Of a DNA stretch of 48,375 nt, positions 6,698 to 14,466 are shown piece by piece; position 1 is the first letter of the stretch; each line of letters begins with the position of its first letter. A model generated the notes under the pieces. It had not been told where the DNA came from. It was given only the letters and a program-made list of their open reading frames with translations, and did no database searches. This stretch comes from a virus. Location of the stretch: the IMG/VR virus record IMGVR_UViG_3300025940_000002, positions 1 through 48,375 of that record; one strand, given 5' to 3'. A program made the position numbers and the translations under genes.

Positions 6698-6729
6698 GGC
6701 CCTTCCCGGGGCCGACAACGTGGGTTGTA
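6698..6729 (+). promoter_or_regulatory. Twin control element, copy 1 (hairpin plus GGGTTGTA)
   Basis: GGCCCTTCCCGGGGCC (6698-6713) can form a 5-bp stem with a 6-nt loop. It is followed after 8 nt by GGGTTGTA (6722-6729), then 13 nt to the GTG at 6743. The same two blocks with a 9-nt gap and the same 13-nt distance precede ATG 21495. Neither gene has an SD. It may be a promoter for the phage sigma factor or a translation-control element. Confidence 0.6.
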
Positions 6730-6742
6730 GATCGCAGGCGGC

Positions 6743-7114
6743 GTGACGTTCCTACGCAGGCCCGAGGCCCTCAGCGGCGTCGAGCTGAAGCGCGAGACGA
6801 TCGTGGACGTGGGCGACTGCGGCGGCTTCGTGCTGCTGCAGGCCGGCGACTTCATCCTCACCGACGCCCGCGGCGTCGACCACCCGGTCAAGCGCCACGA
6901 CCTGGTCAAGCACTTCACCGCCGGCGACGCCTCGGCAGGCCACGCGCTGGAGGCGAGCTGCTCGCCCCTCCTGGATCCGCTCCGGCCCGGCACGTCGATC
7001 GAGCTGCAGGACCGCGGCCGCCGGGGGCTCTCCCCCGTACTCACCTGCACCCACTGCGGCGCCGACCTTCCCCTCAACCTCCGCTGCGGCTGCGCGAAGG
7101 CGGTGGCGGCGTGA
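6743..7114 (+). CDS. Zinc-knuckle hypothetical protein (123 aa)
   Basis: GTG start at 6743 without an SD but 13 nt after the twin element. The N-terminal 80 residues look beta-rich (VDVGDCGGFVLLQAGDFILTD). The C-terminus ends in a knuckle, CTHCGADLPLNLRCGC, that could bind zinc. The stop overlaps the GTG of the sigma factor gene (GTGA), so the two are coupled, and this protein could be a partner or control protein of the sigma factor. That is inferred from position only. Confidence 0.7.
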   Translation: MTFLRRPEALSGVELKRETIVDVGDCGGFVLLQAGDFILTDARGVDHPVKRHDLVKHFTAGDASAGHALEASCSPLLDPLRPGTSIELQDRGRRGLSPVLTCTHCGADLPLNLRCGCAKAVAA

Positions 7115-7803
7115 GCCTCTCCGACCTGGACCACCTGGCCGCCCCGATCTGGAGCGACTTCCGCGACGACGCCACCAACCAGGCGACGCGGGCGCTGCTG
7201 CTGACCCACTACCAGGTCCTGGCCGATCGCGCGGCGACCACCCGCGCCCGAAAGGCCCGCATCGAGGACGAGCCCTTCGACCGGGACGACCTGGCCCAGG
7301 AGCTGGCGATCAAGCTCGGCGACCTGCTGGACAGCTACGACCCGGCCTTCAACGTGCCCTTCTCGAAGTACGCCTCGCCCCGCCTGGTGGGGCTGGCGAT
7401 CGACCAGGTCCGCAACGTCAAGCAGTCCCGCACCGTCTTCGGCGCCAGGCACGGCCGGCCGCTGCAGCTGGCCGAGGCCGCGGGCCCGCACGACAAGGGC
7501 GACGACTGGATCGAGGACAAGCGCCCCGACCCGTACGCCGCCGCGGCCGCGGACAAGGCCTTCCGCCGGGAGCTGCTGGCCGGCATCACCGAGCGCCGCG
7601 ACCGGTGCTTCGTGCTGCTGCGCTGGTACCGCGGCATGAGCCTGGCGGCGATCGGCCGGCGGTGGGGGCTGAGCGAGAGCCGCATGAGCCAGCTGCAGAG
7701 CCGCCTGGTGCGGGTGCTGATGGTCGCGATGGACCGCCCCGAGCTGGCCGGCGCCCGGCCCGCGTACGTCACCCACTCGAAGAACCGGAGGAAAGCCGCG
7801 TGA
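7111..7803 (+). CDS. FliA/WhiG-like RNA polymerase sigma factor (230 aa)
   Basis: Residues 57-103 match sigma region 2: DRDDLAQELAIKLGDLLDSYDP, then VPFSKYASPRLVGLAIDQVRN, as in FliA/WhiG factors. Residues 160-205 match region 4: RRDRCFVLLRWYRGMSLAAIG, then LSESRMSQLQSRLVRVL. A linker of about 55 residues lies between, and the length of 230 aa is typical for the FliA group. Such factors direct core polymerase to their own promoters, so this protein could switch the host polymerase to late phage genes. The GTG start overlaps the upstream stop, and the next gene overlaps in turn, leading straight into terL. Which promoters it reads is unknown; the twin element is one candidate. Confidence 0.88.
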   Translation: MSLSDLDHLAAPIWSDFRDDATNQATRALLLTHYQVLADRAATTRARKARIEDEPFDRDDLAQELAIKLGDLLDSYDPAFNVPFSKYASPRLVGLAIDQVRNVKQSRTVFGARHGRPLQLAEAAGPHDKGDDWIEDKRPDPYAAAAADKAFRRELLAGITERRDRCFVLLRWYRGMSLAAIGRRWGLSESRMSQLQSRLVRVLMVAMDRPELAGARPAYVTHSKNRRKAA

Positions 7804-8012
7804 CGCACGAAGCCGACGCGCCCGTGTTCATCCTCGTCGTGCGGCCCCGGCCGAGCGCCGACGTCCGGCCCGGCAAGCAGGTCGACCGCCTGGTGCGCGT
7901 GGCCAAGGCCGCCGGCGTGGACGTGGTCGCGCGCGGGGAGCTGCCCGAGGGCGTGCCGTTCAAGGCCGCCGTCGAGGCCGCGCAGGCGCTGGCGATGGAG
8001 GGCGCGGACTGA
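7800..8012 (+). CDS. Small hypothetical protein between sigma factor and terL (70 aa)
   Basis: GTG at 7800 overlaps the sigma stop (GTGA), and its stop overlaps the terL ATG (TGATG). The protein has an alternating beta/alpha pattern (VFILVVRPRPSADVRPGKQV, then LVRVAKAAGVDVVARGELPEG). I do not recognise a family. Its position suggests it is made with the packaging motor. Confidence 0.7.
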   Translation: MTHEADAPVFILVVRPRPSADVRPGKQVDRLVRVAKAAGVDVVARGELPEGVPFKAAVEAAQALAMEGAD

Positions 8013-9757
8013 TGGACCTGGCGACGCTGGACCTGGCCAACCTGAAGCTCTCACCCGAGGAACGCGCCGAGTCCCTGGCCGCCCTGGAGGACGACGAGCG
8101 GGACGAGCTGCTGAAGCTCGACCGCCCCAGCGACTTCTACGAGCCGCACGCCGGCGGCCAGGTCCAGTTCCACCGCAGCCGCTCGATCGTGCGCTGCCTG
8201 TTCCCGGGCAACGGCTTCGGCAAGACGCGCGCCGTCGGCACAGAGGTCAACTGGTGGCTGAGCCACACGCACCCCTACCAGCCGACGCCACGCTGGCCGG
8301 TCATCGCGATCTGGTGCTGCGAGACCTTCAAGCAGTTCAAGATCCTCCGCACCCAGCTGGAGACCGAGTGCTTCGACCGCCCCTTCAAGTTCAACCGCGC
8401 GGACCACATCTACACGATGGACGACGGCGGCCAGATGTTCCTGGTCAGCGGGGACAGCTCCTGGACGCACGTCCAGGGCATTAACCCGGACATCGTCATC
8501 TTCGACGAGCAGCCGCCCGAGGCGTTGTGGAACGAAATGAAGATGCGCCGCCGGGGCGCCCGCAAGACCCGCTACTGCTTCGCGGCGACGGCGACGCAGG
8601 GCATGACGTGGATGCACCGGGACCTCTACGCCCCCTGGCTGAAGCACCACCAGGACCTCGGGCAGGACGAGACCCGCGCGACGCGGGAACAGCTCCACCC
8701 GCGGCTGTGGGTCTGGGCCCGCGGCGGCATCAAGGACAACCCAGGTGCGGACGCCGGCGACGTCGACTGGTACGAGAGCCAGTCGTTCAACTCCGACGCC
8801 GAACGCGCCGTGCGGCTGGGCGGCGGGTTCGCGGACTTCTCCGGCACGCCCGTGTTCGACCTGCAGGCCCTGGAGCGGCAGAAGCCCAACCTGCGCGAGG
8901 GCGAGGACGGCAGCTTCGTGAAGGTCCCCGCGGTAAACGCAGACGACCCCCGCGCCGTCACAGTCACCGAGCGCGACGGACGCACCTGGCGGGCGCTGCT
9001 GGCGTGGAAGGCCGGCGCTCCGCAGGTGGGCGGCCGGGTCACAGTCTTCGCGCACCCCAAGGCCGGCGCGAAGTACGTGATCGGGCACGACAGCGCGTAC
9101 GGCCTGGCCAAGGGCGACTTCGACTACGCCATCGTCCTGGACCGGGAGACCGGCGAGCAGGTGGCCGAGGCCCAAGGTCATTGGGGCGACTCCAGCTGGG
9201 CCGAGGTGCTGTTCGGACTGGCCTGGCATTTCAACCGTGCCTTCCTCCTGGGCGAGCGCCAGGTTGGGCTGATGGTCATGCGGCGGCTCTACGACGAGCT
9301 GCACTACGACTACCAGTATTACCGGCGGGACGACTCGAAGCGCAGCCGCCGCCAGAGCGACGAGCTGGGGCACCACCGCCACACGGGCGACCTGACGATC
9401 CCGATGCTCCGCGGGGCCCTCGGCCGCCGGCAGAACGGCCGCCTGGTCGAGCCCGAGATCGTGCTGCGGAGCCATGAGCTGTGGCGCCAGCTGGTGAAGT
9501 TCCAGTTCAGGCCCAAGCGCGAGGGGGACGAGCTGCACGAATGTCACGACGACGACCTGGAGATGGGCGCCCCCGGCGGCGACCACGACGACGGCGTGCT
9601 CTCCCTCGGCTACGCCAACCGGGCCCTCCGCGAGGTCGGCCGCTTCGAAGAGAGCGAGATCGACTGGCCCGAGGGGTCCGCCGGGCACCTGTTCGGGATC
9701 AAGGAGCGCCTGCACGGCAAGAAGCCGGACGCCGACGCCGACCCGTTCGCGCAATGA
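8012..9757 (+). CDS. terL: Terminase large subunit (581 aa)
   Basis: The packaging motor: an ATPase that pumps DNA through the portal and a nuclease that cuts concatemers. A Walker A-like loop PGNGFGKT is at residues 65-72. Walker B with catalytic Glu (VIFDEQPPEALW) is at about 162-172, followed by the coupling segment CFAATATQGMTW near 188. The C-terminal nuclease domain starts with YVIGHDSAYGLAKGDFDYAIVLD near 355-377, with the first metal-binding Asp at about 360 and further acidic residues toward the end (DDDLEMGAPGGDHDDG). Length is normal. The ATG overlaps the upstream stop. The packaging strategy is not visible from the sequence, but the circular assembly agrees with headful packaging or cohesive ends. 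Confidence 0.95.
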   Translation: MDLATLDLANLKLSPEERAESLAALEDDERDELLKLDRPSDFYEPHAGGQVQFHRSRSIVRCLFPGNGFGKTRAVGTEVNWWLSHTHPYQPTPRWPVIAIWCCETFKQFKILRTQLETECFDRPFKFNRADHIYTMDDGGQMFLVSGDSSWTHVQGINPDIVIFDEQPPEALWNEMKMRRRGARKTRYCFAATATQGMTWMHRDLYAPWLKHHQDLGQDETRATREQLHPRLWVWARGGIKDNPGADAGDVDWYESQSFNSDAERAVRLGGGFADFSGTPVFDLQALERQKPNLREGEDGSFVKVPAVNADDPRAVTVTERDGRTWRALLAWKAGAPQVGGRVTVFAHPKAGAKYVIGHDSAYGLAKGDFDYAIVLDRETGEQVAEAQGHWGDSSWAEVLFGLAWHFNRAFLLGERQVGLMVMRRLYDELHYDYQYYRRDDSKRSRRQSDELGHHRHTGDLTIPMLRGALGRRQNGRLVEPEIVLRSHELWRQLVKFQFRPKREGDELHECHDDDLEMGAPGGDHDDGVLSLGYANRALREVGRFEESEIDWPEGSAGHLFGIKERLHGKKPDADADPFAQ

Positions 9758-9814
9758 GACGATGAGACGAGCACCGTCAAAAGCCCGTTCCCGCGGGCGA
9801 ACCTCCTGGAGCTG

Positions 9815-10030
9815 GTGACTGGATCCGAAGTGAGCCGAAGATCTGCACGGAGGCCCGCGCCGCCGCGGCCCCGACCCCGCTGGCTCGAGTTTTTGTGGCT
9901 GGTCGCGCTGGGCGTGTTCGCCGGCGTGGCCCTGTACGCGTTCGGGTACCTGACGCCGGCCGAGCCGGCGCCGCCGGCGACCTGGCGGCCAGGCCACCGC
10001 TGGTACCACGACGTCCGAGAAGCCGATTGA
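9815..10030 (+). CDS. Single-span membrane protein (71 aa)
   Basis: A short frame between terL and portal with a Pro/Arg-rich N-terminus and one clear transmembrane helix (FLWLVALGVFAGVALYAFGYL). GTG 9815 has GGAG only 3 nt upstream; GTG 9830 is an alternative start. It could be an exclusion or accessory lysis protein; nothing in the sequence decides. A strong hairpin follows 10 nt after the stop. Confidence 0.6.
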   Translation: MTGSEVSRRSARRPAPPRPRPRWLEFLWLVALGVFAGVALYAFGYLTPAEPAPPATWRPGHRWYHDVREAD

Positions 10031-10040
10031 ACAAACGAGA

Positions 10041-10070
10041 GCGGCCGCCCCGTCGCGTTGGGGCGGCCGC
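10041..10070 (+). terminator. Strong hairpin upstream of the portal gene
   Basis: Perfect 11-bp arms GCGGCCGCCCC (10041-10051) and GGGGCGGCCGC (10060-10070) with an 8-nt loop. No T-tract follows (CTCGTCG), so it may be an RNA-processing or stabilising hairpin or a partial terminator between terL and portal. Confidence 0.6.
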
Positions 10071-10125
10071 CTCGTCGTACCACGCTCAAACCCTTGTACG
10101 CCCGACACCCTACCGAGGAACCCCG

Positions 10126-12000
10126 ATGCTGTCGACCGACCCGAAGACCCTCCTGGACGAGATCCGCCGCGCCGAGGACCTGCGCAAGAAGGTCCTGACC
10201 AACACGACCAACCTGGTCCGCCGCTACGTGGGCAACTGGTACCGCACCGACTCGCGCACGAAGCCGCGGCCGGAGAACATGATCTTCAGCTTCGTGGCCA
10301 CCACGGTGGGCAACCTGGTCTACAGCAACCCCTCGACCAAGGTGAAGCCCAAGCGCTCGCAGACCCACGCCGACCTGGCCAAGTTCATGGAGGCGGGGCT
10401 GAACGGCTGGATCGAGGACGTGTGCCTGCGCGACGAGCTGGAGGTCCTGTGCTACGACTTCCTCTTCAGCTTCGCCGTGGCCAAGGTGGGGCTCGAAGAG
10501 CGGCCCGACTCCAACGGCGGGCACCGGTTCGGCGTGTTCGGGCACTTCAACATGGAGGCCCTCATGCCGTTCGGGATCCGCCTGGACCCGGCCAACGTGC
10601 TGATCGACGCCGACGCCACGCACTGGCGGACGGCGCGCTTCCTCGGCCACCAGTTCCAGCGCGACCTGGACGACCTGCAGGCGGACGAGCGCTACGACCC
10701 CGCGGCGGTCGCGCAGCTCACGGCCGACGACGAGCCGGCGATCGGCCGCTCGGCCGCGGAGCGCACCTTCCCCGGCGGCGGGAAGAACAAGGGCAACGAG
10801 CGCCAGCGCGTGACCCTCTACGAGCTGTACTTCCCCGAGACCCGCCAGGTGGGGACGCTGGCCCTGTACGGCACGCAGGGCGGCGAGCAGCAGGCCGGGT
10901 GGATCCGCCCGCTCCAGGACTTCCACGGCCCCGAGGACGGGCCCTACGTCTTCTACGGCTGCTACACGGTGCCGGGGAGCCCGTACCCCCTCTCCCCCAT
11001 CGCGGCCATCGCCGAGCAGGACGCGGAGCTGAACGCGCACGCCGCGGCCGCGGCCAAGGAGGCGGCCAGCGCGAAGAACCTGCTGCTGGTCGACGCCAAC
11101 CAGCCGGAGGTCGCCACCGCCGTCGGGGCGGCGCCGACCAACGGCATCGTCACGGTGAAGGGGCTGAACGGCCAGAACGTGATCCCGGTCGCCCTGGGCG
11201 GCACGACGCAGCAGCGCATCGAGTACCTGAACCTGTTGCTGCAGCGGACCGACCGCATCGCCGGCCAGAGCGAGAACGCCCGCGGCAAGGCGCAAGGGGT
11301 GACCGCCACCGAGGCCAACCTGGCGAATCAGAACAGCGACGCGCGGGAAGAGTTCGTCACGCTGAAGTTCACCGAGGGCGTGTCGGACCTGCTGTACCGC
11401 GTGGGCTGGTACTTCTTCAACGACCCCGCGGTGGTCTCGATGGTGTCGATGCAGGACCCGGCGACCGGCCAGGAGTTCGAGGGCGTCTTCCTGGGCGGCC
11501 AGCAGCCGGGCGAAGAGGGCACGGACTGGCTGCAGTTCAACCTGTCGATCGACCCGATGAGCATGAAGCGCATCGACCCGATGCAGCAGATGCAGCAGGC
11601 CAACACGGCGCTGCAGCTGGCGCTGGGGATCCTGCCGATGATCCCGACCATTCCGTACGCCAACTGGACCGCGATCCTCGACCTGGCCGGCGACGCGGCC
11701 AACCTCCCCGACTTCGCCAAGATGATCCTCAACGGCCAGGGGATGATGATGATCCAGGCCGCGCAGATGGGGATGCCCGTGGCGCCGATGCCTGGGCAGC
11801 CGGGGATGGGCGGCGACCAGGCCTTCCCGAACGCTATGCCGAGCGTCGGCGGCCGTACTCAGTCCATGTTGCCGGGGCCGGGGGGTGCAGGTGGGCCGTC
11901 CGGTCGATCGCCCTCTCCAGGAGCTGGGGGAAGTCCGGGATCGGCTGGCGGTAAAGGGTCGGGCCGACCCAGCGGCTCGTTCGCGCCCGCCGGCGCCTGA
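10126..12000 (+). CDS. Portal protein (624 aa)
   Basis: Forms the dodecameric ring at the capsid vertex through which DNA passes. ATG 10126 has a GAGG SD about 8 nt upstream. The upstream extension of the frame crosses the hairpin and the membrane protein gene and is rejected. Support is the position after terL, the length, the N-terminal helical region (LLDEIRRAEDLRKKVLTNTT), the repeated mixed alpha/beta wing and the C-terminal Met/Gln/Pro/Gly-rich tail (MQQMQQANTALQLALGIL, then MGMPVAPMPGQPGMGG). It resembles P22/Bcep22-type portals more than HK97-type ones. The last 50 residues are Gly/Ser/Pro-rich and overlap, in antisense, a leftward membrane protein gene. Confidence 0.88.
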   Translation: MLSTDPKTLLDEIRRAEDLRKKVLTNTTNLVRRYVGNWYRTDSRTKPRPENMIFSFVATTVGNLVYSNPSTKVKPKRSQTHADLAKFMEAGLNGWIEDVCLRDELEVLCYDFLFSFAVAKVGLEERPDSNGGHRFGVFGHFNMEALMPFGIRLDPANVLIDADATHWRTARFLGHQFQRDLDDLQADERYDPAAVAQLTADDEPAIGRSAAERTFPGGGKNKGNERQRVTLYELYFPETRQVGTLALYGTQGGEQQAGWIRPLQDFHGPEDGPYVFYGCYTVPGSPYPLSPIAAIAEQDAELNAHAAAAAKEAASAKNLLLVDANQPEVATAVGAAPTNGIVTVKGLNGQNVIPVALGGTTQQRIEYLNLLLQRTDRIAGQSENARGKAQGVTATEANLANQNSDAREEFVTLKFTEGVSDLLYRVGWYFFNDPAVVSMVSMQDPATGQEFEGVFLGGQQPGEEGTDWLQFNLSIDPMSMKRIDPMQQMQQANTALQLALGILPMIPTIPYANWTAILDLAGDAANLPDFAKMILNGQGMMMIQAAQMGMPVAPMPGQPGMGGDQAFPNAMPSVGGRTQSMLPGPGGAGGPSGRSPSPGAGGSPGSAGGKGSGRPSGSFAPAGA

Positions 12001-12214
12001 GGGTCACCGCGCCAGCTACCAGACAGCAGCTCGACAGCAGCCCCGAGCAGGCCGCTGTTGAGTAGCTCCCGGTCGCGACGCCGGCGATCGTCGCCGCGGC
12101 CAGCAGGCCGGCGCTCAACAACCAGAGTCGGTGGTACCTCATCGTCGTCGTCCTCCTGGTCTGATTCTCCAGCCAGTCCAGCTCGTCCTCTGACAGCGGC
12201 GTCCAGTGCCTCAC
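11834..12214 (-). CDS. Two-helix membrane protein overlapping the portal 3' end (126 aa)
   Basis: GTG at 12214 opens a frame with strong G/C bias at third codon positions. It has an acidic N-terminus (LSEDELDWLENQ), then hydrophobic helices LWLLSAGLLAAATIAGVATG and a Cys-containing one (AACSGLLSSCCLVAGAVTL), followed by a basic cytoplasmic-looking tail. Its last 167 nt are antisense to the portal gene. It also overlaps the tail of the upstream leftward gene in another frame, where its own codon use is clearly better. A role in membrane exclusion or host interaction is possible but unproven. Confidence 0.65.
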   Translation of the reverse strand: MRHWTPLSEDELDWLENQTRRTTTMRYHRLWLLSAGLLAAATIAGVATGSYSTAACSGLLSSCCLVAGAVTLRRRRARTSRWVGPTLYRQPIPDFPQLLERAIDRTAHLHPPAPATWTEYGRRRSA

Positions 12215-12875
12215 GCTCCAGCTCCTTGGTTACGGCCAGCAGGTCGTCGTACGTGAACGCGGCCGCCGTCGGCGAGGCCACGGTGCCGCCGTCGTACATC
12301 GACGCCGGCGGCAGGCGCTTGCCCCAGCCCGGCGCCGCCTTCTCCTTCGGGCGGCCGTTCGCCTTCTCCCGCGCGATCGCGACCTCGGCGACCTCGGCGG
12401 CGCCGTGCGGGTCGAAGATCCGCGCCTCGCCGAAGTGGAAGGCTTCCTCCAGCTCATGCTCCACGACGTGGCGCATGGCCCGCATCACGCAGCGCACCAG
12501 GACGACGTCGGGCACGACGATCGGCCGCTGCCGGTACTGCAGCCGGTTGCGCTGCTCGACCTCGTGCTGGTCGACCGTGACGTTCGCGTGGAAGGCCAGG
12601 TTGGTCGGCGTGCCGCGGACCCGGTCCGGGACCTGGAACAGCACCGACAGGTGGCAGCACCGCCAGCTCGCGAAGCGGACGTGCTTCCGCTTCTCGTCGT
12701 AGGGCGGGTAGTCGTTGGCCCAATGCGACGTTACGGCCATCGGGATCGGGAAGTTCCGCAGCTGGATCCAGGGCGACAGGTACTCGATCCGCTCGGGCAC
12801 GTAGACCCCGTAGCGCTCGCAGAGCTGCACGAAGTCCTCGGGGTGGCTCGACACTTTGGAGGCCAAATCGTCCAT
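11859..12875 (-). CDS. Hypothetical protein with doubtful C-terminal tail (338 aa)
   Basis: The supported part is residues 1 to about 220 (12875 to about 12215). It contains Trp-, Cys- and His-rich stretches (RFASWRCCHLSVLFQVPDRV, then RCVMRAMRHVVEHELEEAFHFG) and a region that mentions neither signal peptide nor membrane helix. No family is recognised. I use ATG 12875; TTG 12884 would add three residues, and neither has an SD, so coupling to the upstream gene 20 nt away is likely. Beyond 12215 the frame stays open but its codon use collapses, and the membrane protein gene takes over. A TGA at 12213-12211, overlapping that gene's GTG, would be the natural end but is out of frame. Confidence 0.6.
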   Translation of the reverse strand: MDDLASKVSSHPEDFVQLCERYGVYVPERIEYLSPWIQLRNFPIPMAVTSHWANDYPPYDEKRKHVRFASWRCCHLSVLFQVPDRVRGTPTNLAFHANVTVDQHEVEQRNRLQYRQRPIVVPDVVLVRCVMRAMRHVVEHELEEAFHFGEARIFDPHGAAEVAEVAIAREKANGRPKEKAAPGWGKRLPPASMYDGGTVASPTAAAFTYDDLLAVTKELEREALDAAVRGRAGLAGESDQEDDDDEVPPTLVVERRPAGRGDDRRRRDRELLNSGLLGAAVELLSGSWRGDPQAPAGANEPLGRPDPLPPADPGLPPAPGEGDRPDGPPAPPGPGNMD

Positions 12876-12894
12876 CCGTGCCAAGGTAGTGAAG

Positions 12895-13269
12895 TCAACC
12901 CGCGTAGCAACACTCCTTGCCCTTCAACCGGCGCCCCTCGGGCGAGCGCTTGCCGCAGGGGCAGTAGGTGTTGCGCTCGGCGTTGGAGTGGCGGCGGTAC
13001 TTCCCCGGCCGGGCGGCCAGGGCGAAGGCGGCGCCGGCGGCCGCCAGCGTCATGCGGCTGGGGGCCCGCTGCTGGAACGCCAGCGGGTCGAAGATGCTGC
13101 CGGCGGTCTCGGGCGTGCTCTGCTCGGCCGTCGCCAGCTCCACCAGGCCGCGCGGCGGCGGCCCGTCCAGCTCCAGGCCCTCGCCGTTGCAGTTGGGGCA
13201 GCCGTACTTACCCAGCCGGTCCTTCTCGAACTCGGCGCCGCAGAAGTCGCAGGTCGGCAGTGGGGTCAT
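12895..13269 (-). CDS. Zinc-ribbon protein with SEC-C-like tail (124 aa)
   Basis: The ATG at 13269 overlaps the upstream stop (TGATG) and gives CDFC near residue 8 and CPNC near residue 25, a typical zinc ribbon. The C-terminus (NTYCPCGKRSPEGRRLKGKE followed by CC) resembles the SEC-C metal-binding motif known from the SecA tail. Function unknown; nucleic-acid or protein binding is inferred. Confidence 0.7.
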   Translation of the reverse strand: MTPLPTCDFCGAEFEKDRLGKYGCPNCNGEGLELDGPPPRGLVELATAEQSTPETAGSIFDPLAFQQRAPSRMTLAAAGAAFALAARPGKYRRHSNAERNTYCPCGKRSPEGRRLKGKECCYAG

Positions 13270-13580
13270 CACGCGCCTCGCTGGGGTTGGGGTTGGGCCG
13301 GCAGCTCGCGGACCAGCTCGACGTCCCGGATGCACGCCTCGATCGACCGGTCGAAGTCGGCCAGGATCTCCTGCCAGTCTGCCTCGCTGAGGCGGTCGCG
13401 CGAAGTGCGGATTGTGTGAGCAATCAAACGTAACGGGTTGAGCTTGCCCTTCAGCGCGTGACGCAGCAGGTGGGCGTTCTTCTCCGGGTCGGGGGTCGTG
13501 ACGTCGGGGGGATCCGCGTAGTCGGCGAGCCGTGGGAATGAGCGGGGCCCGTCCGTGGGCTTCATGGTGTCGTCGGCCAA
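13269..13580 (-). CDS. Hypothetical protein (103 aa)
   Basis: TTG start at 13580 with a GGAG about 8 nt upstream inside a purine-rich tract, which decides the start. The protein is helical with a conserved-looking segment HALKGKLNPLRLIAHTIRTS and a Pro/Gln-rich end. No family recognised. It is part of the leftward island with overlapping neighbours. Confidence 0.6.
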   Translation of the reverse strand: MADDTMKPTDGPRSFPRLADYADPPDVTTPDPEKNAHLLRHALKGKLNPLRLIAHTIRTSRDRLSEADWQEILADFDRSIEACIRDVELVRELPAQPQPQRGA

Positions 13581-13642
13581 CGCGGCGTCTCCCTCTCCAG
13601 GACAGACGGCGGCCGCCCCCGTGTGGTTTGGTTGGGAGGGCT

Positions 13643-13900
13643 TCAGGCCGCCTTACGCAACACTTCGGGCCCGATGCGGCCGGCGATGATCGCAGAGCCG
13701 CCCGCCGGCGTCGACGCCGCGGGCATGAGCACCGCCAGGCCCTTGTTGATCGCGTCGCGGACCGCCTGCCTGAAGCTCCGGCCGGGGTTCTCCCCGATGT
13801 AGCTCCGCAGTCGATCGACCTGGCCGGCGGTCAGGCCAACCTTCAGCTCGCGCATGGCGTTCGACTGCAGCGCACGCTTCCCCTTGGTGGGCTTGGGCAT
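13643..13900 (-). CDS. Ribbon-helix-helix-like regulator (85 aa)
   Basis: After a basic N-terminus (MPKPTKGKRALQSN) comes a short strand RELKVGL, a helix TAGQVDRLRSYIG, a turn and a second helix SFRQAVRDAINKGLAVLM. This order matches the Arc/MetJ/CopG ribbon-helix-helix fold, whose dimers bind operators with the strand. The ATG has GAGG about 8 nt upstream. It is the first gene of the leftward island and faces the divergent structural operon, a natural spot for a local repressor. Confidence 0.65.
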   Translation of the reverse strand: MPKPTKGKRALQSNAMRELKVGLTAGQVDRLRSYIGENPGRSFRQAVRDAINKGLAVLMPAASTPAGGSAIIAGRIGPEVLRKAA

Positions 13901-14061
13901 CTACGACCTCGGTTGTGGAGAAAGAAACCGCCCGGGTGCGAAGCGCCCCCGTCTCGGAGTCACACCTTCATCGGTTTTACCCTCCCAAATGCTCGATTCA
14001 AAGCCGGCGGTCTGCGGGGCCGTAGATTCCGGCCCGCGCGGCCCGATGTTGGGGGGCACAG
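13901..14061. promoter_or_regulatory. Divergent intergenic control region
   Basis: This 161-bp gap between divergent genes is AT-richer than its surroundings around 13950-14000. On the - strand TTGAAT, 16 bp and TAAAAC could be a promoter for the leftward island. No convincing + promoter is seen. Ribbon-helix-helix protein operators could lie here. Confidence 0.35.
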
Positions 14062-14394
14062 ATGGCCCTGTACCCCTGGAGATGCCCGTGCGGTAACGAG
14101 GACGAGACCTACGCCACGATGCGGAACGCGCCCCAGCTCGGGGAGCTTCGACCGTGTCCTGCGTGTGGGGGTCGGAACACTCTCGCCCGCGTCGTCGCTT
14201 TGCCCGGTGTGAACCGGGAAAAGCAGGCCGCCGATCTCAAGTACCCCTACGTGTCACGGTCGCACTCGGCCGAGGCGCTGGGGATCTCGACGGTCGACAA
14301 GGCCGGCCACCCGGTGGTTCTCAACAAGGCCAGTGAACGAGAGGCGGCCGCCCGCGCGACGGCGTTCTACGGGACGCGCGTCCACCGCGAGTGA
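14062..14394 (+). CDS. FmdB-like zinc-ribbon protein (110 aa)
   Basis: The first residues (MALYPWRCPCGNEDETY) and a second knuckle CPACGG near residue 32 form a zinc ribbon like that of FmdB-type small regulatory proteins. Residues 50-85 (KYPYVSRSHSAEALGI, then GHPVVLNKASEREAAAR) are also seen in phage head regions next to scaffold genes. Its role is unknown. It begins the capsid gene block. Confidence 0.7.
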   Translation: MALYPWRCPCGNEDETYATMRNAPQLGELRPCPACGGRNTLARVVALPGVNREKQAADLKYPYVSRSHSAEALGISTVDKAGHPVVLNKASEREAAARATAFYGTRVHRE

Positions 14395-14466
14395 GCCCCT
14401 CAAACCTGCACGCCGCCGCGGACCAGGGATGGTAACCCGCTGAGGCAAGGAAGAGAGCGAAAGAGC

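Noticed and set aside
5950-7776. A 608-codon open frame on the - strand across the sigma factor
   Set aside because: It crosses several coupled + genes with convincing domains and spans an intergenic control element.
9895-10125. N-terminal extension of the portal frame
   Set aside because: It runs through the membrane-protein gene and the 10041-10070 hairpin; ATG 10126 has a proper SD.
10422-11954. A 510-codon + frame inside the portal gene
   Set aside because: Arg/Pro/Gly-rich shadow with no SD; unlike the two nested genes in the giant gene, its third codon positions do not beat the main frame.
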